From positions 434,001-498,000 of the forward strand of contig BQJK01000002.1 in assembly GCA_021604665.1 (NCBI GenBank): a DNA stretch of 64,000 nucleotides, written 5' to 3'. This document shows positions 47,400 through 55,710 of this stretch, piece by piece (the stretch's first letter is position 1; each line of letters begins with the position of its first letter). The notes beneath the pieces are model-generated. The model was not told where the DNA came from. It made no database searches and saw nothing but the letters and a program-made list of their open reading frames with translations. This DNA comes from Rhodomicrobium sp. (GTDB lineage Bacteria; Pseudomonadota; Alphaproteobacteria; Rhizobiales; HXMU1428-3). Made by a program: the position numbers and the translations under genes.

Positions 47400-48086
47400 A
47401 TGCATATTGAACCTGGCGTCGTTGATGGCGCTAAAATGTTTCTTAGCTACGCAACTGGCGTCGCTGCCTTTGGCCTTCTTGGTAAAATGGCTGTTGATAC
47501 CATTCGCAAAGATGGTGGCATTGCTGCGCTTGGCCTGCGCAGCCTTATTACTTCCGTGCTGGTCTTTTCATTCTTTGAAATTTTCCCCCATTATCCAGTT
47601 GGGGTTTCTGAAGTCCACTTTATCCTCGGCTCCACTCTTTATCTGATGTTTGGTGCAGGCCCGGCGGCGATTGGCCTGGCGGCTGGTCTCTTACTGCAAG
47701 GGGCGTTGTTTGCGCCATTTGATTTGCCGCAATATGGCATTAACGTTACAACGCTGATTGTTCCGCTTTGGGCCATGAGCATGCTGGCGAAAAAGATCAT
47801 TGCCCCCTCAACCGCCTATGTTGATGTGAAATACTGGCAGGCGCTGGCGCTTTCCACCAGCTATCAAGGTGGTGTGATCCTTTGGGTTGCTTTCTGGGCG
47901 TTTTATGGCCAGGGCTTTGGCGCTGCTAACCTTACAGCTGTCTCTTCATTCGGCGTTGCCTATATGGCTGTTGTGCTGATCGAGCCACTTGTTGACCTGG
48001 CTATTCTTGGCGCGGCCAAGGGGCTTTCTTCCCACAGCAAGTCGCCAACATTCTTTTACAAACGTTTGCATAAAGCGGCCTCTTAA
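47400..48086 (+). CDS. CbiM/NikM-like ECF transporter substrate component (cobalt/nickel)
   Basis: A 228-residue integral membrane protein with about six helices. The N-terminal MHIEPGVVDG corresponds to the CbiM N-terminus (MHIPDG), where the first Met-His binds the metal, and GAGPAAIGLAAGLLLQGALF matches the CbiM central motif. The upstream B12 riboswitch supports cobalt uptake for cobalamin. No cbiN, cbiQ or cbiO gene is present within the window on either side; partners must be elsewhere. GGAG precedes the start. Confidence 0.88.
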   Translation: MHIEPGVVDGAKMFLSYATGVAAFGLLGKMAVDTIRKDGGIAALGLRSLITSVLVFSFFEIFPHYPVGVSEVHFILGSTLYLMFGAGPAAIGLAAGLLLQGALFAPFDLPQYGINVTTLIVPLWAMSMLAKKIIAPSTAYVDVKYWQALALSTSYQGGVILWVAFWAFYGQGFGAANLTAVSSFGVAYMAVVLIEPLVDLAILGAAKGLSSHSKSPTFFYKRLHKAAS

Positions 48087-48122
48087 GGCCCACGGTTGCA
48101 ACGGAACAATACAAAATGATCT

Positions 48123-48157
48123 GGCTGGTGCTTTTATTGAAGCGCCAGCCTTTTTTT
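48123..48157 (+). terminator. Terminator of the CbiM-like gene
   Basis: GGCTGGTGCTT (48123-48133) pairs with AAGCGCCAGCC (48140-48150) with one wobble, followed by seven T. Confidence 0.9.
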
Positions 48158-48285
48158 GTCCGGCAAATCCCTCCCCGCTCCTCTGCCATAATATTTGAAC
48201 CCTCTGCTGACTTATCCCGACAGATAAGATGAGCGCTGTATGCACGTCTGATTACGTTAGTGCTTTTGAATAAATGGAGGTTCAC

Positions 48286-48645
48286 ATGTTTGATATGATT
48301 TTCAATCAACGGCGCGGCGGGTTCTTTGCCTCTGCTGCTGTTTTCTGCCTGATGGCGACTGCCCCCCTCTCTCTGGCCACTCCGGCAGAGGCGGCGGGCT
48401 GTGTTAATATGAAAGGGGTCGGGTCTGACCACTCACGCGTCGGGGCGATTGGCAAGGCGCAATTGATCATTAATCGCAAACTTGCCCGCGCCGGGCGAGG
48501 CGGTGTCATCAGCCGCCGGGTGAAATGCGTGACAGGGCATGTCCGCAATATTCCGGTTTATTCCTGCGTGATCACCGTCAGGTTTTGCTCCCTCAAAGGG
48601 GCTAAAGTGCGCAAACGCTTTCCGCGGCTACAGCCGTTCAGATAA
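48286..48645 (+). CDS. Small secreted cysteine-containing protein
   Basis: 119 residues. A signal peptide (hydrophobic ~15-33, ATPAEA/AG) and a basic mature domain with four Cys (GCVNM, KCVTG, YSCVI, FCSLK). The pattern of first Cys, Ala/Ile helix, VYSC and last Cys resembles that of the protein at 37145-37417; they may be distant paralogues. ATG 48286 has GGAGG 5 nt upstream. It ends 3 nt from the convergent DksA-type gene. Confidence 0.72.
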   Translation: MFDMIFNQRRGGFFASAAVFCLMATAPLSLATPAEAAGCVNMKGVGSDHSRVGAIGKAQLIINRKLARAGRGGVISRRVKCVTGHVRNIPVYSCVITVRFCSLKGAKVRKRFPRLQPFR

Positions 48646-48648
48646 GCC

Positions 48649-48969
48649 TCAACCGCTCATGCAGTTGCGGCAAACATTGGTATAGGGGACAGCGTCTAGC
48701 CGGGCTTGGGATATGGCTTCGTGGCAAATACTGCAGATACCGAAGGTGCCGTCCTCAATACGGTCTAGTGCCTGGTCGATGGCGTGGATTTCCTCTGCGC
48801 TTTGTTTCTCTCTGGTTTCCAGCACTTCATCCTCTTCACGCTCTGTGGCGCGCTCCTCGACATCAGGGTCTTTGGGGTCATCTAGCCGGTCTTCTATTGT
48901 GTTAATGGTTTCAGCTAACTCTTGCCGCCTTGCCGTCAGGATGGTTTTGAAATGCTTGTTATCGACCAT
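48649..48969 (-). CDS. DksA/TraR-type C4 zinc-finger protein
   Basis: A 106-residue protein with an acidic coiled-coil N-terminal part (residues 1-72) and a zinc finger (CSICHEAISQARLDAVPYT and VCRNC, four Cys). DksA/TraR proteins bind the RNA polymerase secondary channel and tune stringent-response promoters. It is shorter than canonical DksA (~150) and lacks its long coiled coil tip, so it belongs with the short TraR/YbiI-like members. Confidence 0.88.
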   Translation of the reverse strand: MVDNKHFKTILTARRQELAETINTIEDRLDDPKDPDVEERATEREEDEVLETREKQSAEEIHAIDQALDRIEDGTFGICSICHEAISQARLDAVPYTNVCRNCMSG

Positions 48970-49506
48970 TGCGTTGTGTTCCTTTGTTATTGCGGCGTCT
49001 CATAGCTTTAAGGCTAGCAGTTACGCCTGTTTGCTCCCTTGACCATAATCAATTTTGGGAGGGAAATAGAGGTGCGGGCTGTGTTAAGGCAAGTAATTAT
49101 GGTTAACAGGACCCTTATATTACCCTTAAAATTCAACTTAATTATGAAAGCTTGAGGTAAGTTAAGACTGCTACTCTTAAAGGGCAATCTCACTTGTTTG
49201 TTATTGCTGGAGGTTATGCAGATGCTTCATACTTTTTATATTTCACCCCACACGCAAACCATTTATTGGATTTCTTTTTCTTTGCTATTTTCAATACCTT
49301 TGGTTGCCTAACAGGCTTATAGCGCATCTGAGATTTATCAAATACGCAGTCTCTGCGCTGTTTTTTTACTTCCTTTTCTTTGTCTATATTCAAACCGGGT
49401 ATAGTATGCCGCCTAGGCTCTATGGCTTGCGCGATATAGCTTGTGGTTGGATGGGCTCTTTACTGATTTCAGTGGCCAGATGGTACAGGCTGAGAAGGGA
49501 GCGGAT
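48970..49506. other. Intergenic region before the flavoprotein gene, no gene seen
   Basis: About 540 nt, AT-rich. The 82-codon ORF from 49304 overlaps the flavoprotein gene in another frame and has no family features. Probably promoter and leader only. Confidence 0.5.
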
Positions 49507-50751
49507 ATGTGTGCGGATCATTCCCAAATATATGAAACTGATTGCTGCATAGCGGGCGGCGGTCCGGCTGGGTTAATGGCTGCTCTGCTACTTGCTCGTT
49601 CGGGTGTGAAAGTGGTGGTGCTTGAAAAGCATAAAGATTTTCTCAGGGATTTTCGCGGTGATACCATACACCCTTCCACTCTGGAGCTGATGCATGAGCT
49701 TGGCTGGCTGAGTGAATTTTTAGAGCTGCCCCATCAAAAAGTGCCTCAGCTTGCCATGCAATTTGGCGAAGCCCGCTATCAGGTTGTTGACTTCTCTCAT
49801 CTTTCTGTAAAAGCCCCCTATATAGCGATGATGCCGCAATGGGATTTCCTCAATTTTCTCGATAATAAAGCGCAAGCCTATTCTGGGTATCAGCTCTTAC
49901 AATCGACCGAAGCTTTAGAGCTTCTGGAAAAAGATGGCGTTGTTGTCGGCGTTAAAGCAATGGGGCCTCTTGGCGAGGTGATTGTGAAAGCGCCGCTAAC
50001 CCTGGCAGCTGATGGGCGAGATTCTACCCTCCGGCAACAATCTGGATTGAAAGTTCAGGATTTTGGGGCGCCGATGGATGTGCTGTGGTTTCGGTTATCG
50101 CGGCAGGTTGGCGATGGCGATGAGACCTTTGGCCGCCTGGAGCCGGGGCAGATTTTGATCATGCTTAATCGGGGAGATTATTGGCAATGCGCTTTTGTGA
50201 TCCCGAAGGGTGCTGATGCAGATCTGCGTCATTTGGGGCTGGCAACGTTTAAACAACGGCTCTCTCCCCTCTTGCCATTTTCTGTAGAGAGGCTCAAAGA
50301 GATTGAAAATTTTGACAGTGTAAAGACGCTTCAGGTGCAGGTGAACCGGATGGAGCGTTGGTGGAAGCCGGGGTTTTTATGCATCGGTGATGCGGCGCAT
50401 GCGATGTCTCCTGTTGGCGGGGTTGGGGTTAATCTAGCTGTGCAGGATGCTGTTGCAGCTGCGAAAGAGCTGGCCATGCCGCTGCGCGATGGTGTGGTGA
50501 GCACTGAGGTTTTGGCTGCAATTGAGAAACGGCGCGCCTTCCCGGCTAAGGTGACACAGAAAATGCAAATTCTTGTGCAGAATAACCTGATTAAACAAGC
50601 GCTCTCATCAAAAGCAGCTGTTAAACCGCCGCTCATGGTTCGGCTGTTTGACAAAATACCTTTGCTGCGGCGCATCCCAGCACGGATCATTGGGCTTGGT
50701 ATACGCCCTGAACATATCTCAGAAGCGCTTATCAAGGGGCGTGATGATTAA
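49507..50751 (+). CDS. FAD-dependent aromatic-hydroxylase-type monooxygenase
   Basis: 414 residues of the PHBH/UbiH-like class A flavoprotein family. It has the N-terminal dinucleotide motif GGGPAGLMAALLLARSG (~18-34) with VVVLEK, the DG fingerprint in LAADGRDSTLRQQ (~175) and the second FAD motif GDAAHAMSPVGGVGVN (~300). It oxidises an unknown aromatic or quinone-like substrate with NAD(P)H and O2. ATG 49507 has AAGGGAG upstream; a longer start at 49441 lacks one. The 2TM-domain gene follows directly. Confidence 0.9.
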   Translation: MCADHSQIYETDCCIAGGGPAGLMAALLLARSGVKVVVLEKHKDFLRDFRGDTIHPSTLELMHELGWLSEFLELPHQKVPQLAMQFGEARYQVVDFSHLSVKAPYIAMMPQWDFLNFLDNKAQAYSGYQLLQSTEALELLEKDGVVVGVKAMGPLGEVIVKAPLTLAADGRDSTLRQQSGLKVQDFGAPMDVLWFRLSRQVGDGDETFGRLEPGQILIMLNRGDYWQCAFVIPKGADADLRHLGLATFKQRLSPLLPFSVERLKEIENFDSVKTLQVQVNRMERWWKPGFLCIGDAAHAMSPVGGVGVNLAVQDAVAAAKELAMPLRDGVVSTEVLAAIEKRRAFPAKVTQKMQILVQNNLIKQALSSKAAVKPPLMVRLFDKIPLLRRIPARIIGLGIRPEHISEALIKGRDD

Positions 50752-50768
50752 CCCGTTTGGTGGGCAAA

Positions 50769-51047
50769 ATGAGTGATAGCAAGGCCTATGAACAGGCGAA
50801 AAAGCGGGCAGAAAACAAGATTGGTTTTTATATCCATCTTGCGATTTATGCTGGGGTCAACGCCATATTAGCGGTGGTTGACTTGGCTAGCTCCCCTGAA
50901 AAACTCTGGTTTTACTGGCCGCTGGCCGGCTGGGGGATTGGCGTGTTGCTGCACTGGTTTGCCGTTTTCTATACCCCTGCCAATTTTAGCTTCAAGGAAA
51001 AGATGATTGAAGCTGAGCTTGAAAAGCAGTCAAAAGACAAATCCTAA
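50769..51047 (+). CDS. 2TM domain protein
   Basis: 92 residues with two transmembrane helices (~22-40 and ~53-72) in the arrangement of the '2TM domain' family: YEQAKKRAENKIGFYIHLAIY and YWPLAGWGIGVLLHWF. The family is of unknown function and also occurs as the membrane part of some histidine kinases. It starts 17 nt after the flavoprotein stop and is probably co-transcribed. Confidence 0.8.
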   Translation: MSDSKAYEQAKKRAENKIGFYIHLAIYAGVNAILAVVDLASSPEKLWFYWPLAGWGIGVLLHWFAVFYTPANFSFKEKMIEAELEKQSKDKS

Positions 51048-51166
51048 CCCCTCTGAACCTCCTAAACCAAAGTTATATAGGGCTATATATTGCCTTTGGT
51101 TGATAGATTTCCGTTTTATTCCCCTCCAAATTGAACCTCACAAGATCTTAATCATGGAGGTTTCTT

Positions 51167-51445
51167 ATGACATTTATTCTTAAAACGACGATTACGGCTG
51201 TTGTCTTGCTTGCTGGTTTTTCTGCCCTTCTGGCTTCAGAAAAGGGTGAAAAGATCCCGAGCATGGATGTATCCGCCACTCATCAAGCTGTCAGATCAAA
51301 ACTGATCGGCCAGGGGTATGACGTTCGGAAAATTGAGACTGAGGATGGCTATCTGGAAGTTTATGCCATCAAGGACGGGCGGAAATATGAACTCTATCTC
51401 AAGCCCGAAACACTGGAAATTCAAAAAATAAAACAAGGTGGTTGA
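51167..51445 (+). CDS. PepSY domain periplasmic protein
   Basis: 92 residues: a signal peptide (ITAVVLLAGFSALLAS) and a short PepSY-like domain (VRSKLIGQGYDVRKIETEDGYLEVYAIKDGRKYELYLKPETLEI). Such small PepSY proteins often accompany cytochrome b561 proteins. It is the first gene of a three-gene unit with a cytochrome b and a membrane LuxR protein. GGAGG precedes the start. Confidence 0.85.
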   Translation: MTFILKTTITAVVLLAGFSALLASEKGEKIPSMDVSATHQAVRSKLIGQGYDVRKIETEDGYLEVYAIKDGRKYELYLKPETLEIQKIKQGG

Positions 51446-51449
51446 TTTT

Positions 51450-51476
51450 GTGGGGCCGGAGGTAACCCGGCCCCAC
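51450..51476 (+). promoter_or_regulatory. Strong GC hairpin between the PepSY and cytochrome b genes
   Basis: A perfect 10-bp stem, GTGGGGCCGG/CCGGCCCCAC, with a 7-nt loop, 5 nt after the PepSY stop. There is no T-tract, so it is more likely to stabilise the upstream mRNA or lower downstream expression than to end transcription. The cytochrome ribosome-binding site AAAGGAG follows 8 nt later. Confidence 0.7.
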
Positions 51477-51497
51477 CGCCTTTAAAGGAGTTTGCAG

Positions 51498-52025
51498 ATG
51501 AAAAAAATCTATGTCTGGGATCCGTTCATTAGAATTTTCCACTGGAGTGTGGTTTTAATTGTCATCCTGAACATGACGATATTTGAAGAAGGCAGTGTCC
51601 ATAATAATCTGGGTTACGCACTTGCTGTGTTGCTGGCTTTGCGGCTTCTATGGGGGCTTTTCGGGCCCAATTATGCCCGCCTCTCAAGCCTTATTCCCAA
51701 AACTAAAAACATTGCAGAACATCTTAAAGGGCTCTCAGATAAGTCCACTTTTTCAATCGGGCATAACCCGCTTGGTGCGCTGATGATCTGTAACTTGTTG
51801 GTGACGTTAGTGGCGATTGTATTAACCGGTCACCTGATGACAACGCTAACTTTTTTTGGAAGTGAATTTCTTGAGGAGTTTCATGAAGCACTGGCGATCT
51901 GGCTGATGATTTCAGTCCTGCTGCATGTGTCCGGCGTGCTATTTGAAAGTTTCCGTACAAATGTAAACCTCATCTCTGCTATGTTTACTGGAATAAAAAC
52001 ATTTTATTCCGATGAGCAGGATTGA
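51498..52025 (+). CDS. Cytochrome b561/b6-type membrane protein
   Basis: 175 residues with four transmembrane helices. Histidines in the first helix (RIFHWSVV), near VHNNLGYAL and in the last helices (HEALAIWLMISVLLHVSG) fit the bis-haem b pattern of Ni/Fe-hydrogenase-type b cytochromes. It begins with VWDPFIRIFHW, typical of the family. Likely shuttles electrons across the inner membrane, perhaps from or to the PepSY partner. ATG 51498 has AAAGGAG 7 nt upstream. Confidence 0.9.
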   Translation: MKKIYVWDPFIRIFHWSVVLIVILNMTIFEEGSVHNNLGYALAVLLALRLLWGLFGPNYARLSSLIPKTKNIAEHLKGLSDKSTFSIGHNPLGALMICNLLVTLVAIVLTGHLMTTLTFFGSEFLEEFHEALAIWLMISVLLHVSGVLFESFRTNVNLISAMFTGIKTFYSDEQD

Positions 52026-52561
52026 TGAAATTAATTGATATTGGGCAAGTTATTCCTTTTTTTAAACGATGTGATGATCAGCTCCTGACTCTTTGGTTTG
52101 GGATCTCTCTTTCTAGCTTATGTCTGGTTTTTTTTACGTTCGATGTAGCTGGTGACTATTTTTTTACCGGTGACGTCATGGATAGCACATGGCATCTGGC
52201 TTTGGAGCTGTTAGTGGTGCTTGTGGCCATAGCCGCCTTTCTGGTGCATCTCAAAGGGCTAATACGACTTGTCAGTTATCATAACAAGGTCAGCGCTCAA
52301 GTGCGGATTGCTTCTGGCGAATTTGCTTTTGTGCTTGAAGAGTTATTCAGGGATTGGAAACTGACGGCAGCTGAAAAAGATGTGGCAATGTTAATTATTA
52401 AAGGCGTTTCATTTAAGGATATTGCAGCCAGCCGCCATTCGAGAGAGGGCACAGCAAAGGCCCAGGCGAATGCAATTTACAGGAAAGCCGGTGTAACAGG
52501 GCGAAATGAACTTGTCGCCCTGTTACTTGATGAATTCATAAATGACGCTAGCGCGGCATAA
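52025..52561 (+). CDS. Membrane-anchored LuxR-type transcription regulator
   Basis: 178 residues. Two transmembrane helices (~24-46 and ~58-80) precede a LuxR/GerE HTH domain (~113-172: LTAAEKDVAMLIIKGVSFKDIAASRHSREGTAKAQANAIYRKAGVTGRNEL). The ATG overlaps the cytochrome b stop (TGATG), so the two are translationally coupled. A DNA-binding domain tied to the membrane beside a cytochrome suggests redox-linked signalling; this is inference. The end overlaps the convergent mch gene by 14 bp. Confidence 0.88.
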   Translation: MKLIDIGQVIPFFKRCDDQLLTLWFGISLSSLCLVFFTFDVAGDYFFTGDVMDSTWHLALELLVVLVAIAAFLVHLKGLIRLVSYHNKVSAQVRIASGEFAFVLEELFRDWKLTAAEKDVAMLIIKGVSFKDIAASRHSREGTAKAQANAIYRKAGVTGRNELVALLLDEFINDASAA

Positions 52562-53597
52562 CCAGCCAATAATCAAGATCCAGCATTACGGCTTCATGAT
52601 AACCATCATCTGTTTTGCCGGGGAAGTCAGCACAAGCGTGGTTTTTAACAGCGATTGTCCGCACTCTTAGCGCGCCGATATCATCGCGGCCGGGGATGCT
52701 TTCTTTTTCCAGAATTTCTGACCAGGCGTAGATTGTGTCTCCGGCAAAACAGGGGGAGACATGACGGCCGCCATTTATTGCTGCCACATGGAAGCCATTT
52801 GCCAGGCCGTTAAAGGTAAGTCCTCTGGCCATTGAGATAACATGGCCGCCATACATCAGCCGCTTACCAAAACGGCCCTGGCTTTCTGTGTGGTTATTGA
52901 AATGCACTTTCGCCGTGTTTTGATAGAGGCGGGTTGCCAGCTGATGCTCGGCTTCCTCGACTGTCATGCCATCGACATGGTCAATCTTCTCGCCAACCTC
53001 ATAATCACCCCAGCGGTAGGGTGCGCCCGCCAGGTTAAAGTCGTAGTTTTCAATGTCGATCTCAGGGGTGGAGTTGGCGAAATGTGTTGGGTCTACCCGG
53101 TCTGGCAGGCTTGGTACATCTGCAACTGGTGCTGGTGAGGCTGGATCTTTTTTGCGGACCATAACCCAGCGCACATAATCGAGCACGGTTTCACCAGTTT
53201 GATTGCGGCCAGTTGAGCGCACATAAACCACGCCGGTTTTGCCATTGGAATTTTCTTTAAGGCCAATAACCTTCGAGATGGTTGAGACGCTATCTCCTGG
53301 GTAGACCGGAGCGATGAATTTGCAATCGGCATAGCCGAGATTGGCGACGGCGTTTAGTGAAATATCTGGCACCGTTTTGCCAAACACCATGTGAAACACC
53401 AGAAGATCATCAATTGGGGCGGCTTCATAGCCGATATCCATTGCAAAGCTATCTGCTGACTGGACGGCGAAGCGCGAACCATAAAGCGCTGTATAGAGGG
53501 AGACATCCCCTTCAGTGATGGTGCGCGGTGTGGCGTGATGCAAGACCTGTCCGATATGGAAGTCTTCAAAATAGTTGCCTGGGTTTGTCTTGCTCAT
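52548..53597 (-). CDS. mch: Mesaconyl-CoA hydratase (MaoC-like double hotdog)
   Basis: 349 residues, two hotdog domains (~8-150 and ~185-345). The start (GNYFEDFHIGQVLHHATPRTITEGDVSLYTALYG) and SMARGLTFNGLANG match the mesaconyl-CoA (2-methylfumaryl-CoA) hydratases that make beta-methylmalyl-CoA in the ethylmalonyl-CoA pathway of acetyl-CoA assimilation. A malyl-CoA lyase/thioesterase-type gene lies 2 kb away on the same strand. Assignment rests on resemblance; a general MaoC dehydratase is the alternative. Confidence 0.85.
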   Translation of the reverse strand: MSKTNPGNYFEDFHIGQVLHHATPRTITEGDVSLYTALYGSRFAVQSADSFAMDIGYEAAPIDDLLVFHMVFGKTVPDISLNAVANLGYADCKFIAPVYPGDSVSTISKVIGLKENSNGKTGVVYVRSTGRNQTGETVLDYVRWVMVRKKDPASPAPVADVPSLPDRVDPTHFANSTPEIDIENYDFNLAGAPYRWGDYEVGEKIDHVDGMTVEEAEHQLATRLYQNTAKVHFNNHTESQGRFGKRLMYGGHVISMARGLTFNGLANGFHVAAINGGRHVSPCFAGDTIYAWSEILEKESIPGRDDIGALRVRTIAVKNHACADFPGKTDDGYHEAVMLDLDYWLVMPR

Positions 53598-53792
53598 CTC
53601 GTAATCCTCTGAATTCTGTTTGCGCCTGCTTCAACGCGGGAGATTTCCATCTGACTGTTGAAACAACGACAGAGATAGCGAAGTGAGTGGGTTTGACAAG
53701 AGGTTTTTTCCCCGCATTTGAGACTAATCGATTTGCGAGCTGTATTTGAGCTTTTCAGCGCCCCCTAAAGAGCTGGGCAGTGGGGGCTTATA

Positions 53793-55142
53793 TCAGAGGT
53801 GGAGACTGCGCAGAGCCATGATGACCTCACCGGGGGCCAAGGGGGCAGCGGTGACGTTTAAGCGGATTTTTATGGCGATAAACTGCATGAGCGCCATGGT
53901 AGCAAAGGCCAGGGTGGTGGCTAGAGCCGCCCCCATTATGCCATAGAGCGGGATGAGCATGATGTTGAGGATGATGTCTATCAGCACAGTGCTAAGATAG
54001 ATGGCCGCGCAGAGTTTCTGCTCGCCGGCCATCATTAAGATGCGCTCCCCTGCGCCGACAAAGGCGCGGCAGCACATGCCAAAGGCCAGCGGCAGGATTA
54101 TCATTTCAGCGCCAGTAAAACCCTCACCAAACAGGCTTAGAATCTCTTTTCTAAAGAGGATTATGGCTAAGATCATCAATAGTGAGGGGTAGAAAATTAA
54201 ACTGGCTGAGTGGCGCACGGCCTTTATAAGACCTGCTTGTGCTCCTGAGGTGTGGGCTTCAGCGAAGCGACGGGTGAAGGCAGAGCCAACGGCAAAATTC
54301 ATAAAAGCAACAAGCGCCATAATTTTGGTGGCCGCGAAATAGATACCGGTTCTATCGGGGGGGAGATAATAGCTGATCATCAGCACATCGAGATTAAACA
54401 GTAATAGCTCGAAGCTTGAGACCATCATCATGGGAAGAGCTGCCAAAATCCAGGGTTTCAGCTGAAACTCTCTCTTACCATTTTTCATCTCGTCTGGCAG
54501 GCTTGTGCCAACAATTACCAGCGAGACCAGCAGGGTGAACCAGACGGCGAGGGTGGCGGCTGCCATGGCGGTGACGGCGCTGGCCCCCGCCCCCAGCGCA
54601 ATGGCACCGGCCAGCAGGCTAATGATAGCGATGGGGCGGAAAAGTGATGTCGGGGCGAATGCGCGGATCATCCAACCGCTAGAGCGGCCAATACCTGAGA
54701 TATAATCAGCCAGGGCAAAAGCCGGAAGAGAGGCGCTGCCAATCATTAGGGCCCACATATATTCTGTTGAGAGGGCGCCGGCCAGATTTAACGCATATAG
54801 CACAGCCGCGAACAATAGCGACGCGATGAAAGATGCCATAGCGATGACATAGCCTGCCCCCCAAAGCGCACCGCGCAAGAGAGACATTTCACCTTTGATT
54901 TTATATTCCGGGATGAGACGCTGGATAAGGTTGTAAAATCCAAAGCTTAATAGCTCGCCGAGGATAATAACGCAGGACCATACTAGCGCGAATATGCCAT
55001 ATTCATATTGGCCTAGCCAGCGGGCCAATATGACTTGTAGAACGAAGGTGAGGAAGGCGCCGCCGATGCGCAGGCCATAAACCGTGAGGGCGTTCAGTTC
55101 CAGCTGGAAGGTGCCTGCTAAATTGCGCCAAATCTCTTTCAC
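53793..55142 (-). CDS. Oligosaccharide flippase (Wzx/MATE-like, MVF superfamily)
   Basis: About 449 residues with 12-14 hydrophobic helices and no soluble domain. The N-terminal TVYGLRIGGAFLTFVLQVILARWLG is typical of Wzx/polysaccharide biosynthesis flippases, which turn undecaprenyl-linked glycans across the inner membrane. I prefer a GTG at 55142 with AGGAAG 7 nt upstream; ATG 55175 or GTG 55220 are other options. No glycosyltransferase genes are adjacent; the nearest is in the sdh operon at 41.6 kb. Confidence 0.83.
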   Translation of the reverse strand: MKEIWRNLAGTFQLELNALTVYGLRIGGAFLTFVLQVILARWLGQYEYGIFALVWSCVIILGELLSFGFYNLIQRLIPEYKIKGEMSLLRGALWGAGYVIAMASFIASLLFAAVLYALNLAGALSTEYMWALMIGSASLPAFALADYISGIGRSSGWMIRAFAPTSLFRPIAIISLLAGAIALGAGASAVTAMAAATLAVWFTLLVSLVIVGTSLPDEMKNGKREFQLKPWILAALPMMMVSSFELLLFNLDVLMISYYLPPDRTGIYFAATKIMALVAFMNFAVGSAFTRRFAEAHTSGAQAGLIKAVRHSASLIFYPSLLMILAIILFRKEILSLFGEGFTGAEMIILPLAFGMCCRAFVGAGERILMMAGEQKLCAAIYLSTVLIDIILNIMLIPLYGIMGAALATTLAFATMALMQFIAIKIRLNVTAAPLAPGEVIMALRSLHL

Positions 55143-55414
55143 TGCTGCACTTCCTAGTATGACGAGTGATACCATCCCGTCTTGGGGCCTGAAGCTCCAA
55201 AATAACGCCGCGCTGTACACTAAGATCTGCTGGATTAAACCATCCAGATTTCAGAAATAGCCCTATATTTGCGCCTGTTTTACCAGACGTTCATATGAAC
55301 CATAACAAAAAACCATAAATCTTTGGTTTATATGAGAAATTAATTATATCATCATGAAATCTGGTCTTGAGGCCCCTGGCGGTACTTGGATTCTCTCCCC
55401 ATTTGATAGACTGT

Positions 55415-55621
55415 TTATTCAGCGCCCAGTTTCATATCGGGGGAGTAGGTTTTGCCTAGCACGGTCTTGATAACCGCTTGTCCGCACTGTGTTTTTTTCG
55501 TTTCCTGGTTGTAGGTAAGCTGCGGGCTGCCATAGAGTTCCCAGCCCTTGTTCAAGGCTTCAGTAACCTTATGACAAAAACTGGCATCATCTGGCCCGGT
55601 TAGAAAGCGGTAAAGTTGCAT
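55415..55621 (-). CDS. DUF1737 family protein
   Basis: A 68-residue soluble protein of the DUF1737 family: LYRFLTGPDDASFCHKVTEALNKGWELYGSPQLTYN is the family signature. Function unknown. ATG 55621 has GGAGG 5 nt upstream, better than the start at 55645. It stands between the flippase and the lyase-type gene. Confidence 0.88.
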   Translation of the reverse strand: MQLYRFLTGPDDASFCHKVTEALNKGWELYGSPQLTYNQETKKTQCGQAVIKTVLGKTYSPDMKLGAE

Positions 55622-55710
55622 CACGGCCTCCAATTTGCGCCCCAATTAAGGGGCGCTTATCTATATCATCAGTTATTGTAGTGGCTGTTTATCAGCCTTT
55701 TTGCTGAAAA

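Noticed and set aside
49304..49552. 82-codon ORF before the flavoprotein gene
   Set aside because: Overlaps the flavoprotein start in another frame; hydrophobic character is a by-product of AT-rich DNA.
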